A stretch of DNA of 64,000 bases from Hofstenia miamia (lineage: Eukaryota > Xenacoelomorpha > Acoela): contig SCFE01000075.1 of NCBI GenBank assembly GCA_004352715.1, forward strand, positions 1,011,094-1,075,093, read 5' to 3'. The translations under genes and the position numbers were made by a program. The notes under the pieces were generated by a model. That model ran no database searches. It saw nothing but the letters and a program-made list of their open reading frames with translations, and was not told the DNA's origin. Positions 10,490-22,839 of this stretch are shown in pieces. The stretch's first letter is position 1. The number at the start of each line of letters is the position of its first letter.

Positions 10490-13400
10490 ATTTATGCAGC
10501 TTACTGTATGGAGGGATGAACGAATTTGATTACAATAAAATTTTCGTTAAATTGTATTGATTCCTGATAATATTTCGTTGTTCATAGATCCTTATATCCA
10601 TTTTTATATTTTTAACTACATGAACAGCAGGCCTACATTTGACATTTAAATATATTACAATTTTATGCATTAATGCTTTCATCACAATTTTGATTACAAG
10701 TTCTTTACTATAAAGGTTGTCTTTCAAAACTAAAAGCCAAAACATTTTGATTACTTTTCAAAACTAAGTGAAGCAACATTTTGATTATTTTTCAGTGCTT
10801 AAAGTTGAAACAAAAAGGCTTCATTTTTGCATAATGTTTAGTTAATTCTTGCCACTACTATTTTCGTTAATGTAACCAAAATTTGTCATTGGTGTATATG
10901 CTTTAAAAAAATGTCGCCAAAATTGTATGCAGAAGGGAATACATTTGCGTCGTCTCCCTTTTCAAATATACAGTGCACACTCAATTACAGATATGGACAT
11001 TAATTTGTTAAATATTTACCAGAAAGAAATAACCAATATTCTAGTATTATTAATATTAGAGTTGAATGTAATAATGAATGGAAAAAGCATTACATATAAT
11101 GGTTAGCACAAGAAAGTTTACAGACTGATTTGATTCTATTCCAAGTTCGTTATATTTACGTCCAATGCTATATTCAAAAACTGAATTATTGAGAAAAAGC
11201 TAATTTAGGAAACGTTTTGAACGTATGCAATAAGTAACTGGTAAAGATTTTTAAAAATGCACGCATATTTAAAATTGGCTTGCCTGATTCTGCCTCAAGT
11301 TTATTAAATGTTTCACAATGTTTGCATATTGTCAATTTAATCTGTATGGAAAACGAATAAAATATTCTTCATTTATATATACTTTTCAAAGAATTTTCTT
11401 GTCTAATATTATCAAGACTAATTTACATAATTCTTCAACATTACAAATGAAACACAATTAAGTTCAATTGATTTGGATGGAATTATTTACATATAATTCC
11501 TTGGAGCATTCAAATCCAATGCTATTGAAAGACAATGTAGCACATAATAATACGGTAATAGCAAACTTATTTAAAAAGTATTTTATGTCTATCGACAATT
11601 CTACTGCTATTGTTAAATGTGAATTTAATGATAGGTGATAGTCAATTGAATCATATTGAATAATTCATAGAAGATGTTCTCAAATCGCTTTCACATAATG
11701 GTGGTGAGCTAGTTGTGGCTTGAAGGATTGCCAAGCAAATTTTTGAAAATGTATAGAAATACTCTTGCACTTTATGCTTTACAGTTAGTCTGCTTTTGCA
11801 TGAATGCTTGATCATATCCTTCCATTTCGAAGTAATCAAGCCTTACTCCTGTACATAAGATGTAGTATTTTGCAAAGTTGAGAAATATAGAGTTATTAGT
11901 ATTTTGCCCACATCATAATATTTATGAACAATTTGATTCTTCAACATTATCAATTTATTAACGTATGGATTAGGAAAAAATGTTAGTATTAAGTTAATGT
12001 ACAAACAGTGATGTTTGTTGTGCTTTGCACACTGGTTTTCCTGAAGCTTTTGATAGCATTCCAAGTCAGAGGGGCCTTGGAATGGGATGGGGGCTCATCT
12101 AAAAATTACATTCTCCACGCCATTTTCATTCACTATGAAAAATTTTTAGTTCACGTATGTAAATTTTAAGCAAGCTTTGTAAGGGTTATTTCATTTATGT
12201 AATGACTTACCTTCAAAACAGACAATGGTAATAGAAATGCAGTCTCAACATTGATTTAGCAGTTCTTAAAAAATGATATACATTTGTTAACATTTTTAAA
12301 TTTAAGTAAATGTATCACCAACATTTCTAATATATTTTACAAATTTGTAAATATGATATATTTTCAAAAATTAGATGGTGGTGTGGGAACTTCGATACTA
12401 CATTCCTGTCCTGGATCCCTACTGCGAGGATCAATATTTTATTAATTAAACTGCTACCAAAATCTCACTAGAGACAGACAATATGGGTATTGCAAGAACC
12501 CGAACCCAATTCGATAAGAATATTAACTACCTGAATGGTTATAACCTTTGGACTGCTTTCATAAAAAATCAAGGTTTTGATGACATTTCTCGCGCTCAGT
12601 AGTACTGGTCGTGTTTATTCAGGTATCTGATGTCACTCTCCAATCATCATAGCCAAATGAAGTTGTTTTTTAGGTGACTAAGGGAAAAATTTACTATTCA
12701 TATGTTGAAAATACAATGATTTTAAAATTTTTATATTTTTTGTATGTTATAGTAATTAGTTGGTGTAAATTGAAAAAAACGGGTATGGGCAAAACTATTA
12801 CAGTTAAAGGCGGTAGGGGTATACATGACCTATCTTATGGACTTACCAGTACAGCCTTACTGAGCATTAACATCACAATCTTGTCATAATCTATTCTCAA
12901 TATATTGTATAACATTCCAATAATTTTGTGAAAGCATAAAATACCTTCTATAGTAATATAATATTAAGCCCCCCCCTACCTCAAAAGATAAAGAAGAGAA
13001 CAAAGCACCCCTGTTCCACATGATCCTTTACTTGAAAAATTGCATAATTTTGGAATTGGGGTTAACTTGTTGAAAGCATTACAATCATATTTAAGTGATG
13101 GATGGCAAAGATTTATAATAAATAAATGCAATTAGAATTATTGACTTATCACAAAAAGAGTGTCTTTTATATGATTTTATACTTGTTCAAGACTGATCTG
13201 TTGAAAATAAGCTTTTCTTTAATGTTAAAAAACTTCAACTAATTCTATCTTCATATCTTAATAATGACCCAAGCTTACAGTGCTTAGATCATCAAATTTG
13301 TTTTTCATTGAAAGTAAAAGATCTCAGACTTATTATTTTCTTGGAAAAATCATATTAATTTCAAAATAGAATCGTGTACAAATACATTGTCGGTGGTAAA

Positions 13401-14046
13401 ACGATTGATACCATTTAATACGCACTAGAAAATTTATTTGCAATTACAGTCCAACTCCAGTATTGCGTAATCTCACTAGTACTGCGTAAATCGATACTGA
13501 GTAAAAATCCAATACTGAACAAATTTTCCGTTCCAAAAATTTGCTCTAAATGGTTGATCTCTTTATTATGAAATGGTAGTAAACGTATTTGTTATTATTA
13601 ATTTGTCATTTATTAAATTGTATTAGTCAGGCCTGGACATGGATGAAATTTTTTAGACCCTACCCAATTCAAAGAAACAAAATTATTTGTGTTTTGAGAA
13701 CTACCTAGTCAATAATGAAAAACATGAGTGCTTTGCTATGCATTGTTTGTCATGCGACAAAAGAGCTACATGAAACACATTATTGAACTGCTCAATGTAG
13801 CGTTAAAGCCTGTACATGTAACCAGTAATTATTGTTAAGGATATTGATTAATTCGACATGACCTGATTTAAAGAAAAACCGTTCGACCCGACCTTACCCG
13901 ACTCGTACCCTATAAGAAGTTGACCTAACTGGAGCCATCCCTTTTCCACCCTTGGTGTTAGTATTTATGTTAATGTTAATCAAAGTCATTATTATTAATA
14001 TTTGTCGTTTACTGATTGCTTCACTAATGTAGTTTCTTTTTTACAG
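10490..14046. other. AT-rich DNA with one dispersed repeat; no gene recognised
   Basis: Open frames at 11651-11839, 11843-12064 and 12674-12889 are short, of low-complexity composition and match nothing I know. The only repeat noted is the copy at 13625-13925, listed separately. Confidence 0.4.
13625..13925 (+). repeat. Dispersed repeat R1, copy A
   Basis: The block begins near CAGGCCTGGACATGG and ends in ACCCGACCTTACCCGA. Related blocks occur at 23890-24640 and at 53783-54020 (with a related head at 51114-51190). Shared landmarks are GTCATGYGACAAAAGA, CTCAATGTAG, ACATGTA-x-CAGTAATTA and GACATGACCTGATT followed by CGACCCGAC. The pyrimidine-rich ends suggest a non-autonomous element, but I could not define TIRs or a TSD. 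Confidence 0.55.
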
Positions 14047-14147
14047 CTGTTCTGTGGAGATGCACGAAGTAAACAACTTCTTAAGTCTTTTGAGCCTGAC
14101 AGTTTTGACAAGTCTTTCCCTACCTTAGATAGACCACTTATCGATTT
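14047..14147 (+). CDS. Candidate internal exon of an unidentified plus-strand host gene
   Basis: A pyrimidine tract ending TTCTTTTTTACAG precedes 14047 and a strong donor GTAAGA follows 14147. The 101-bp interval is open in phase 0 and reads LFCGDARSKQLLKSF then EPDSFDKSFPTLDRPLID. Its balanced, polar composition differs from the surrounding AT-rich noise. I do not recognise the family. The only other plus-strand exon-like piece nearby is at 22684-22836, and the two could belong to one gene with an 8.5-kb intron full of transposons. Confidence 0.45.
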
Positions 14148-14315
14148 GTAAGATTCACTCTAATTTCGCCTATTTGAATAATTTTCGGCATTGTTTATAT
14201 ATATATATTGCATTTTTAAATAAATATTTTTAGAATGTGATGAGCATTTTTTATGAGTGAAAGTGTATTTTTAATATTTTTCCATAGCTTTCATAAAATT
14301 TCTATTTCAAATAAT

Positions 14316-14400
14316 GCTTTCCATTCCCATTCCATTTCCATTTTCACAATTTGGAAATTGAAATGGAATGAAATTTCCAAATCCAAATTCAACCCTGAAT
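14316..14400. repeat. Dispersed TTTCCATTCC repeat, copy 1
   Basis: A block rich in TTTCCATTCCATTTCC, partly self-complementary (ATGGAATGAAATTTCC follows). Related blocks lie near 19594-19672 and 61185-61303. It is probably part of a short dispersed element; boundaries were not found. Confidence 0.4.
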
Positions 14401-15050
14401 TTCATTCATTTAACAAACATCGTTTTCTTTAGCGCTACTGCAAAATTGAGAATAAAAATAAATCTTGTAATAATGTAATATTTCCCTAAGAAGGTAGAAT
14501 AGGAATTAACATCAAAAGAATAAATTTATAATCTCTTAATAAAATGTAATCACATTTAGTTAGAAGAAATTTGGTAAAATAATTTTTTACAATGCTATAA
14601 ACTTTGCACGCAATTATTTTGTTTTTACAGTGAAATATATATGTACTAAAGAGTACCAATTTTTGTCAAGCCCTCACCCACTTTTGTAACATTTTCTGTT
14701 TAATAAAACTATTGCTAGTCTATAAAATTTGTTTAAAATATAAATAATTGATTTGTACAGTAATCAAAACACTGCATATACCTGAAAATAATATGCTTAC
14801 CCCTCTCCTAGCCAAAGATATATGTGTCCAACTTATAGCTGTTGAAATTCCATTCCAAGTGCTATTATGAAATAGTAAATTATGTCGGGTTGAAAATTGA
14901 TACTTTTAATGCTGTTTAAAATATTGATTTCAAAGAATTTGAGGATTTCTAATTAAATATTATTTTTACTATTACCGAAAAACTCCATATATCGGATCAA
15001 TGGATAGAAAATCGAAAAACCACAATATATATATATATATATATATATAT

Positions 15051-15187
15051 NNNNNNNNNNNNNNNNNNNNNNNNNNNNNNNNNNNNNNNNNNNNNNNNNN
15101 NNNNNNNNNNNNNNNNNNNNNNNNNNNNNNNNNNNNNNNNNNNNNNNNNNNNNNNNNNNNNNNNNNNNNNNNNNNNNNNNNNNNNNN
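15051..15187. other. Assembly gap (137 N) inside a TA microsatellite
   Basis: The Ns are flanked on both sides by (TA)n, so the gap most likely represents an unresolved dinucleotide repeat. Confidence 0.9.
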
Positions 15188-15369
15188 TATATATATATAG
15201 GGATACCATAAAGTCCTTTCGGTATTTGTTTTTATAATGAAAATTCATTGACAAACGTTAAGGCAATTTTTTTGGATTTGTTTTACTAAATCAATAAAAT
15301 TATCGATTATAAACTTTTATATTGGCACACTTTTTGAATTTATGACAAAATGCTGTCTCAAAATTAACG

Positions 15370-16330
15370 ATTACAAATCGTACTTTTAGTGGCACAAAAT
15401 AACTGTTCCTCAATTCTTGTCGAGCGCGCGTGGAGAAAAGAGTTTGGATCCGATCCCCAAGTGAGAAGATGATTCAATCAACATAAAAAAGATTTTGTGA
15501 AACTGGTAGCAATGAAAACATTGAAAAAATCCGGTCTCATTTTGAAGAAAATCCTTCATCATCACTGCGACAAGTATCAAGAGAAATGGATTTTCCGCGT
15601 GAAACTATTAGAAAGTGTTTAAAATATACGATCGGAATGAAGTCATTTCACTATACTCGTGTGAAACAACTTCTCACTGACGATTATAATGCAAGAATGG
15701 AAAATTGTGAATCCATGTTACGTCAGCTACGATATGATTCATCATTAATTGATCGATTGTGTTTTTCGGATGAGGCAAATTTCAATCTTCAGGGCGATGT
15801 TAACACACATATCTGCATTATTTGGGGATATACGAATCCTTTCGCCTAAACTGAACAATCATTAAAAAGCCAAGGAATAACTGTTTGGGCAGCAATGTTT
15901 AAGAGAAAATTGATTGGTCCTCATTTTTTCGAAAAAAACACGATTAAAAAAGACAATTATTTAAAAATGCTACAAGACTATTTCTTACCTTGCCTAAGGA
16001 CATCCCGATAATTATCAACAACTCATTTCCAACAAGATGGGGCTCCACCACATTGGGGACTTCAAGCCCGAGATTATTTGAATGAAGTTTTTGGCGAAAA
16101 ATGGATTGATCGCTCAGGACCGACAGCATGGCCTCAAAGAAGTACAGACCTCACACTTCTAGATTTTTACTTATGGGGAGACATTAAAGAAAGAGCCTTA
16201 TGCACGAAAACCGACCAATTCTGAAACTCTAAAGAAACTTATTGAAAATGAATTGTCTAAAATCTCAAATGCAACACTTGAAAACGTGTTTGAACATATG
16301 GTGCCTCGCTTAATTTTATGAAAATTATTT
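15370..16330 (+). pseudogene. mariner/Tc1-superfamily transposase relic
   Basis: One main frame carries, in order, an HTH-like N-terminal part (SSSLRQVSREMDFPRETIRK at about 15556-15615), FSDEANFNLQG (first catalytic Asp), ITVWAAMF, FQQDGAPPHW (second Asp), WIDRSGPTAWPQRSTDLT and LLDFYLWG, then in a shifted frame ARKPTNSETLKKLI to the stop near 16320. I count 36 residues between the Asp of QQDGAPPH and the Asp of STDLT. Breaks are in-frame stops at 15847 and 16009, a frameshift near 16196, and disrupted frames before 15530. Sequence GGATACCATAAAGTCC just right of the gap (15200) might be the left TIR, but no matching right end was found. The insect-like WPxRSxDLTxLDFxLWG signature is firm; the subfamily is not. 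Confidence 0.8.
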
Positions 16331-16399
16331 TAAAATTCCTGAAACTTGAACCAATTTTAAAAGACATTTTTAATGATTGTATATGCTTTATATCGATTA

Positions 16400-17530
16400 G
16401 AGATGGAATGATAATACTCGACTGCATTCAAACATTTTTGTAGAATTTTATGAAAGAGTAAAAATTCTATATAGAACAGAAAATGTTCCTAGATTTACTC
16501 TGTCATATTTCTCTGTGACATTGTCATTAACTATAGCTCAAGTTTTGTATTTTCAGTTTGGCACATGTTAAGAGAATAGCAAATTTTGGAGTTACTTATT
16601 GCGTTTATATTTAACTAAAAAATTTCCGTCTGAAAAATTTTTTTCACTAATTATTAATAATTCTCCTCGAACAAAAGATAAACGAAAATGTTTGGCACAA
16701 AATCATTATGAAAGATTGAAAATAGAGGCACTAGATAGACATTAGTAAAAGCTATTATTAGGTAAATGAATGGATCGAGTCAAAATGCCTTTGTTCATAC
16801 AATTTAATAATGCGTTAATAAATTTGCCCACTCTAAATTTAAAGTATATATTGGAATTTTAATTAGATTTAGAACAATTTTTTCAAAACAAAAGTAAAGC
16901 TTATGGGTTTTGTAATGCTGCAATTTTGGATACATTATTTGGATAGTAATATAGGCACTCGCAATAAAATTAATAGTTCATAGAAATATTTACATGATTG
17001 ATTTCAATTTACAAAATTCAATCAATTGCAAAATTAAGATTGTAATAGAAAATTCCTTCTGCATTCTTGCAAAACTAGATAATCTTCGCCAAATTATTCA
17101 TTATAACACTTAATAAATACCTGACAAATCCTAGGAATGCCAATTACATTAACTTTCATTAACTAGGTTCAGCAAAAATCCTTGTTGATGAAAGACATTG
17201 TGTTCACCGCCAATGTAATCAGCACTCATTAAATAACTTTTAGCAAATAAGACCAAATCTTTTGCCAAATATGATATGTGTAGAGCAGGTAAGAATTGGT
17301 AAAGATTATTGGAAGATAAAAAAATTTCTCCGTACTGTCCATGTATCACTCATAGCGATTTAAATGAATACAGTGATTAAAACATTAAAACAATAAAATA
17401 TTTAATATGCACTAGCTAAGTAACCCCTTTTATTACTCTATTTCTGTTCGAACTGAATGCATCTGATACTTAGTAGTTTCTCTTAGTACACGATCAATAC
17501 CATCCATGTTCTCTGAAAAATATGCATGCA
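16400..17530. other. AT-rich DNA, no feature called
   Basis: An open frame on the minus strand at 17149-17349 has somewhat gene-like composition but no recognised family. Otherwise nothing stands out. Confidence 0.4.
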
Positions 17531-17539
17531 TAGGATGTA

Positions 17540-19440
17540 TTGGATTATTAATGATATTCCTAGCCAGTCTCATGTCTTCTTTTTCTCTTTCTGGAATGCG
17601 TCATACAAATTTTCACAGTACCTGGCATCATAGCTTCTGCAGAAAAACCTATTTATTCTATTTAGTACTGCTGAGTCTGGTCCATACCGCACTTTGTTAA
17701 CTACTAATGCTTCAAAGATTCTTGTTCTTTCCTTAAGGATGTAGTAGTTGGACTTTAAGTCTCTAAGAACATAAGCTAATCTATTGAGTTTTGTTGGAAG
17801 TTGTTTGCAATTTTTATTAAATTTCATGTTATTTTGAAATATAATACCCAAAATCGATGTATGCTCACATGTAGAATAACAAGATTGCATTTCATCACAA
17901 AAGCATTTATTGTTTTTACTAAGAGAGAATTTCATCAATTCAGTCTTGGTTTAATTTATTTTTAAATTGAATATTTCTGCCCACAAATTTACAGTGCTTC
18001 TGTTTCCTTCAATGCAGATTTCTTAGTGGCATTGGGCTTTTTAAAGTATGGAGCTACAATAGTTGAATCATCTGAATATTTCAATATGCTACATACTGGT
18101 TCCGAAGAGCTTAGCGAATCACTAGAAATGGAACAAACATTTGGTCCACCAACAGTTCCTTGTGAGGATCCCAATGAAATTAGAATTGGACGACATGCGG
18201 AGATTCAATGTAATTGCTAAATATTGATGCTGCACTCTCTTGATCAATTGTATCAAAAGCTTTTAAAAAGTCGAGTAAGACTGCATACATATTACCTACA
18301 TTGACGTCATTTAAAGAATGACATATTTTATGTTGCAAGATAATAAGGCAATCATTGGTTGACACTCTTTTCCTATATGCAAATTGATTAATGTCACCTT
18401 TCTTCAATTTTGCAGGAGAAATATACGTTTTATGTATGATGGTTTCAAAAATTCTAGCGAAAAGTGAGGTAATACTAATTCCGCCAGCACTTTTAGAATC
18501 ATTCCACAGTATATGATAAATTGGCGATATCGGATCCTAATAATTTCTATATATCCAATATGGAATTCAATTAGGTCCACTGGCTGTTTTCGTACAAAGT
18601 CGGACATGATATGCCACTACATTAAGAGGTATATAAATGGCGCATCTTCAGATAAAAGATCAAATACAGGAGATGGCCTATGCTGATATTCTGGATGACG
18701 TTGCGACCTGGATGCTAAAGCTAAATTTAGCTCTTCACATTCAAAACTATCAACATCAATTTTTCTGCCAGTTTAATTTCTGTTTGAAATTACATTAATT
18801 TTCTTCCAGCAATTCTTTGAACATTGTTCAATATTATATAGTTTCATTTGTCTTATCCTTGCAGAAAATGCCGCTGCTTTACAAATTGATGTTTACTTGC
18901 AAATTTTTGTTTTTGATTCATCATATATTTAATTTTCGGTGTAACCCACTTTGGATCTCTGTGGCTCATCCAAACAGATTTTAGTGGAAACACGTCTTGA
19001 AATATTTGAAATATTCTATGTTCAAAGTTTGAAGGATTTTCATCAAAATTTTCAGCATCAATCGTCAATCTTGTAAAGTCTTCTATGTGCATTCTTTTAG
19101 TAAATTCGATGTAATATTTCCTACTTAAATCTCGAAAAAATCTCTTTGTGCGTATAGCCGGCAATCGTTTCCTTGGAGTAATTAATAAGGCCTTTTGATC
19201 TGACTTGATATTAAGTACTATACTCATAACTTCTGCAACTAGATGCGAGTGTGTAGTCAGTAAAAGGTCTAGTTTACATTGTCATGACTTGAAGGACTAT
19301 CCAAAATAACTAGATCCGTTTCACTTAATAAAAATCTAGATCCAACCTATTCCAATCTCCACCGATTATGACAGGAGTATTGTTATAGATCTTTTGGAAT
19401 TCATTACAAGATTAGAAACTGGTGACGGTTTGAATTTGCT
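17540..19440 (-). pseudogene. LINE (jockey/CR1-type) ORF2 relic: endonuclease tail plus reverse transcriptase
   Basis: Reading downward on the minus strand: YNNTPVIIGGDWNRLDLDF (about 19400-19340) is the endonuclease GD-x-N block. MSHRDPKWVTPKIKYMM (within 18853-19227) is the linker before the RT. SAGGISITSLFARIFETII (about 18495) and INQFAYRKRVSTNDCLI, then AVLLDFLKAFDTID (18180-18407) hold RT blocks with the first catalytic Asp. GSSQGTVGGPNV and LKYSDDSTI (17989-18174) give the active-site YxDD box. SILGIIFQNNMKF and YVLRDLKS (17570-17938) are the post-palm region. At least three frameshifts separate these pieces. No ORF1, 5' end or poly(A) tail is evident. It is a dead copy. Confidence 0.82.
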
Positions 19441-20094
19441 AGAATACATGTGAATACATTTACTTTGTCTTACACATTGTTCATCTGAATTTAGTTTCAA
19501 GCACAAACTATCTTATTATCTAAAAATATACCAAAAATTTCTTTTTAAATTCAGCAAGCATAAAATTTTATAAATAGAACAATCGAACCATATGTGAAAA
19601 TCCATTCAAATCTAATAGTTCTGTGGATTTGCGATTTCCCATCTATTTCCATTCCAGTTTAGTCCCACTACCTATAAATCAATTTTCATTTCTTCTGCCT
19701 GTATACCCTAAACTTAACTGAACAAAAATAGCAAAATTTCACAAAATATTCAAATATTCAATCAATGTTGAATAACAGATATTCATGTCAGTGTTTCCTC
19801 ATTTAATCTTTATACTATATTGTATGTGAGTTGAGAACTGTGACTTAGAGATTGGAATTAGAAATTGACAATATTAAACGACAATGTATTATAAATATTC
19901 CACGGAAAGACTTCAACCCGTCACCAATTGCAATGGTTTGTTCAAAGCACTTTATTTAAGGAAATGGATTTTCAATACGCTTCAAATGACAAAATGAAAA
20001 GGAGAACTATTTTATCAAGAGTGAGGCTTAAGCCAGATGCAGTGCCCACAAATTTTCAGCATTTTACCCAATTACTATTCTAGGGTAATTTTGA

Positions 20095-20510
20095 TTGACA
20101 GACTGCAGGGGTTTGCAGTAGTGAATTGGTATTACAATATACTGCAATATTTGTATTGCAATATGTATATTGGTAAAGAATTTATTACCGATATGTTGGG
20201 CAATACTTTGAAAAAAAACAAAATAACGAATACTAAAAACTAAATTTCAAATAAATTTTTAACTCATCACCTCAAAATAGATCAATAATTTGCTAAAAAG
20301 CCCCTTTAACACTAATAGGTCAATATCAATAGTTATTATATTGAAATTCAGTATTCTATGATCTCCAGGTTCTGTTACCATCATCAAATTTTATTGAAAG
20401 ATTATTTAGCATTGCCCCGGTTTTGCTTTATCCTACAACTGAAGACATTTTTGAAAAGCAATTTGAAAATGTATGCCTTGTATCCTTGAATATCAGAGTC
20501 GTGAACGGTT
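20095..20510 (+). pseudogene. Probable hAT C-terminal domain relic
   Basis: At 20370-20507 one frame reads VLLPSSNFIERLFSIAPVLL and FEKQFENVCLVSLN. This resembles the hAT dimerisation block (PxSSxxxERLFSxAxxVL...E-x-x-x-FLxxN). Stops interrupt the rest. Upstream at 20100-20170 lies a GTATTGCAATA-rich stretch that could be subterminal repeats. No TIR pair or TSD was found. Confidence 0.45.
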
Positions 20511-21953
20511 TTATCCAATAAATGCTAAAAAAAAGTTGTCTACTTTAAGATTACAGAGCATATGAGCTGACAGATATTATTAAAAAGGAAGCACATCCTT
20601 ACTTCATATTAATTACTACGAAGCTGCTCAATTTTTTTGCAAGAAATTTTGTCAGTAATTGCAAGCAAAAAACTTAAGAGCACATCCTCCTCTTAAAAAA
20701 ACAAAAAAGTTTCAAGAGTTTAGTTTTGTATTTTTTGTGTTTTTGTATAATTCACTTTTTAATTTGTTGCAATTGCAATTTACAATACCATTTTTCTTTA
20801 TAATTATAAATTCCTTATATTCTCAATACTGTAAAATGCATGAATCTAGTAACTGTTATTTGAAATATGATAAGTTTTTATCGAATACTTTGTTGATAAA
20901 TATAATAATAAAGTATTGACATATATTTTCTATGGGCTCCATTAAGATAATTGAAAATTCCTTGTCCAGTTCACATAGTCTGCGGTAGTCGGCACTGCTT
21001 TTAGGGAACTAGCAGATTGATGCCAGTGATAGTACATTAGTAGACTTGACTTTTCTGTCTAATTGGTCATTAAAATGTTATACTTGTGCTAAATGTATCA
21101 ATTTTAAAGCAAGCTTAAGAATGTAACATATATTTATATTGGTTCAATGATTGTAGATGTACTTCTGTAATATGCATTATAAATATATGTATTTTTTCAT
21201 TCCCAAAAATTAGTATGCACACACATTCAAATAATTATTTTGAATTTGCACACAATGCAAAACCCTTCTGGTGTATTTGGTCTCGCCACACCCAGACTTA
21301 AATTAAAAGTGAAATATTCAAACATAAATGAGAAAGACTTGCGAATACATGATATTAATTTGTAATGTCGTGATGTGTAAATAAAATGTGTTGAAATTGA
21401 TCAATGTTATGCCCTCATAGGAAAAGGTAAAAAAGATTTATGTTTTCACCAGACATAAATGCTGTGAGAGAAATTCTTCAAACTTGGACAAAGACTTAAA
21501 CCAGGTTTTTCAATAGAAATGAACACTTTCTTAAATTGGCAAATTTATAATTTATTCTAAAATTTTAAGTACAATAGAAATGTATGCAAATATTTTTGAG
21601 GAAAAACAATCTACTTCAATAAAAGAGCATTCTGTTTCCTAATGTCGAAATTAATGGAGAAGGGCAATACTGAAACTTTTTGCGCAAAGTGAAATTATAA
21701 CAAATACATACCAATACATCTTAATTGATTGATATGCCTAATAGAAACAATTTGTTGCAATATATAACGTAACCCATAGCAGCCATATTACAAAATTTGT
21801 TATGTTAGAAAATACTATGCAATGTTCGATTATCAATTTATATAAATAATCCAAAAGTTGCTGTCAATTTGAAAATATGAAATACAACTTATAGTAAATT
21901 TCTGTTGGACCATTATACACACCCCACAAAAAGGTGTTCGAAAATTTACTATA

Positions 21954-22404
21954 GTAGTAATAAAATATGGGGTTCTATATATGCAGTTTCCTCAAAATGA
22001 TCATTTTTTAATAACTTTTTACACTTTTCTATTGATTTTGATAAGAAAAAAGGCGTTTTTTAGAAATTTTGGATTTTACGGCCAGGGGTCTAAAAACTAC
22101 GGCCATACCCGTATAAATAATTATTCAATAATACCCCTTTTTAAACTATGCACCAATATGTTTTAGAACAATTTTTTGCATTTTTTAGAAAACCTGCCTT
22201 TTCCGGACATCCCAAGAATTCCTGTAACTACTTGTTCAAAATTTTTACATGAAATTCAGTGCTTCTCCTTTAATTACACCCTATTTCTTAAGCAAAATAA
22301 AAAACGCCTTTTTTCTTATCAAAATCAATAGAAAAGTGTAAAAAGTTACTAAAAATGATCATTTGAGGAAACTGCATATATAGAACCCTATATTTTATTA
22401 CTAC
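21954..22404. mobile_element. Fold-back (hairpin) element with 8-bp TSD (451 bp)
   Basis: Arms of about 105 bp (21954-22062 and about 22300-22404) are inverted copies with few differences. They share GTAGTAATAAAATAT at the tips, then TTCTATATATGCAGTTTCCT, and inward ATTGATTTTGATAAGAAAA. Both ends are flanked by TTACTATA (21946-21953 and 22405-22412), a perfect 8-bp TSD. A 240-bp spacer separates the arms. There is no coding capacity. The TSD length suggests hAT-type mobilisation, but the tips do not look like a standard hAT TIR. Confidence 0.8.
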
Positions 22405-22470
22405 TTACTATAATGATAATTGATGAATTTCAAGAATATATTTGTAAGGAAGGGAACAAATTCTTTGTAA

Positions 22471-22471
<1 letters not shown>

Positions 22472-22502
<31 letters not shown>
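22472..22502. repeat. (AT)n microsatellite
   Basis: About 15 uninterrupted AT units. Confidence 0.9.
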
Positions 22503-22505
<3 letters not shown>

Positions 22506-22683
22506 GCGTTTGCAATAAAATCTTCTTAGGACTTAAAATTAATATTAAAAGCCATTGCTGGAATCTATGAGAAAATATGGAATCAGATTGAAGTTTTTTA
22601 TTATCTTCTTTTGAAGAAAGAATATTCTATTTCAACATATTTTCCTAAGACTTTAGAAAGCGAATTGCGCTCTTGTTTCACAG

Positions 22684-22836
22684 ATGAATAAAGCATTGGA
22701 AAAATCTGAATACAACACCACAATAGAGTTCCCTTCCATCACACTAGCTCGACAAGCATATTTCACAGTAAAGGGAGGTCTCACATCAGAGAGACTGGAA
22801 AACCATGGATACATTGCTTTTAAGACAATGGATTAG
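22684..22836 (+). CDS. Candidate terminal exon of an unidentified plus-strand host gene
   Basis: The acceptor context CTCTTGTTTCACAG precedes 22684. The following 153 bp encode 50 residues and a TAG stop, starting MNKALEKSEYNTTIEFPSIT and ending ERLENHGYIAFKTMD, with ARQAYFTVKGGLTS in the middle. Codon and residue use look like real protein rather than AT-rich noise. I do not recognise the family. The in-frame ATG is the first codon of the exon, but the frame stays open through the acceptor, so it need not be the start. It may continue the gene of the exon at 14047-14147. Confidence 0.45.
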   Translation: MNKALEKSEYNTTIEFPSITLARQAYFTVKGGLTSERLENHGYIAFKTMD

Positions 22837-22839
22837 GAT

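Noticed and set aside
14997-15254. Open frames across the N gap at 15.05 kb
   Set aside because: They consist of N and (TA)n translated as Ile-Tyr repeats; not genes.
17149-17349. Minus-strand open frame with gene-like composition (YLAKDLVLFAKSYLM)
   Set aside because: No clear splice sites, start context or known family; kept only as a possibility.
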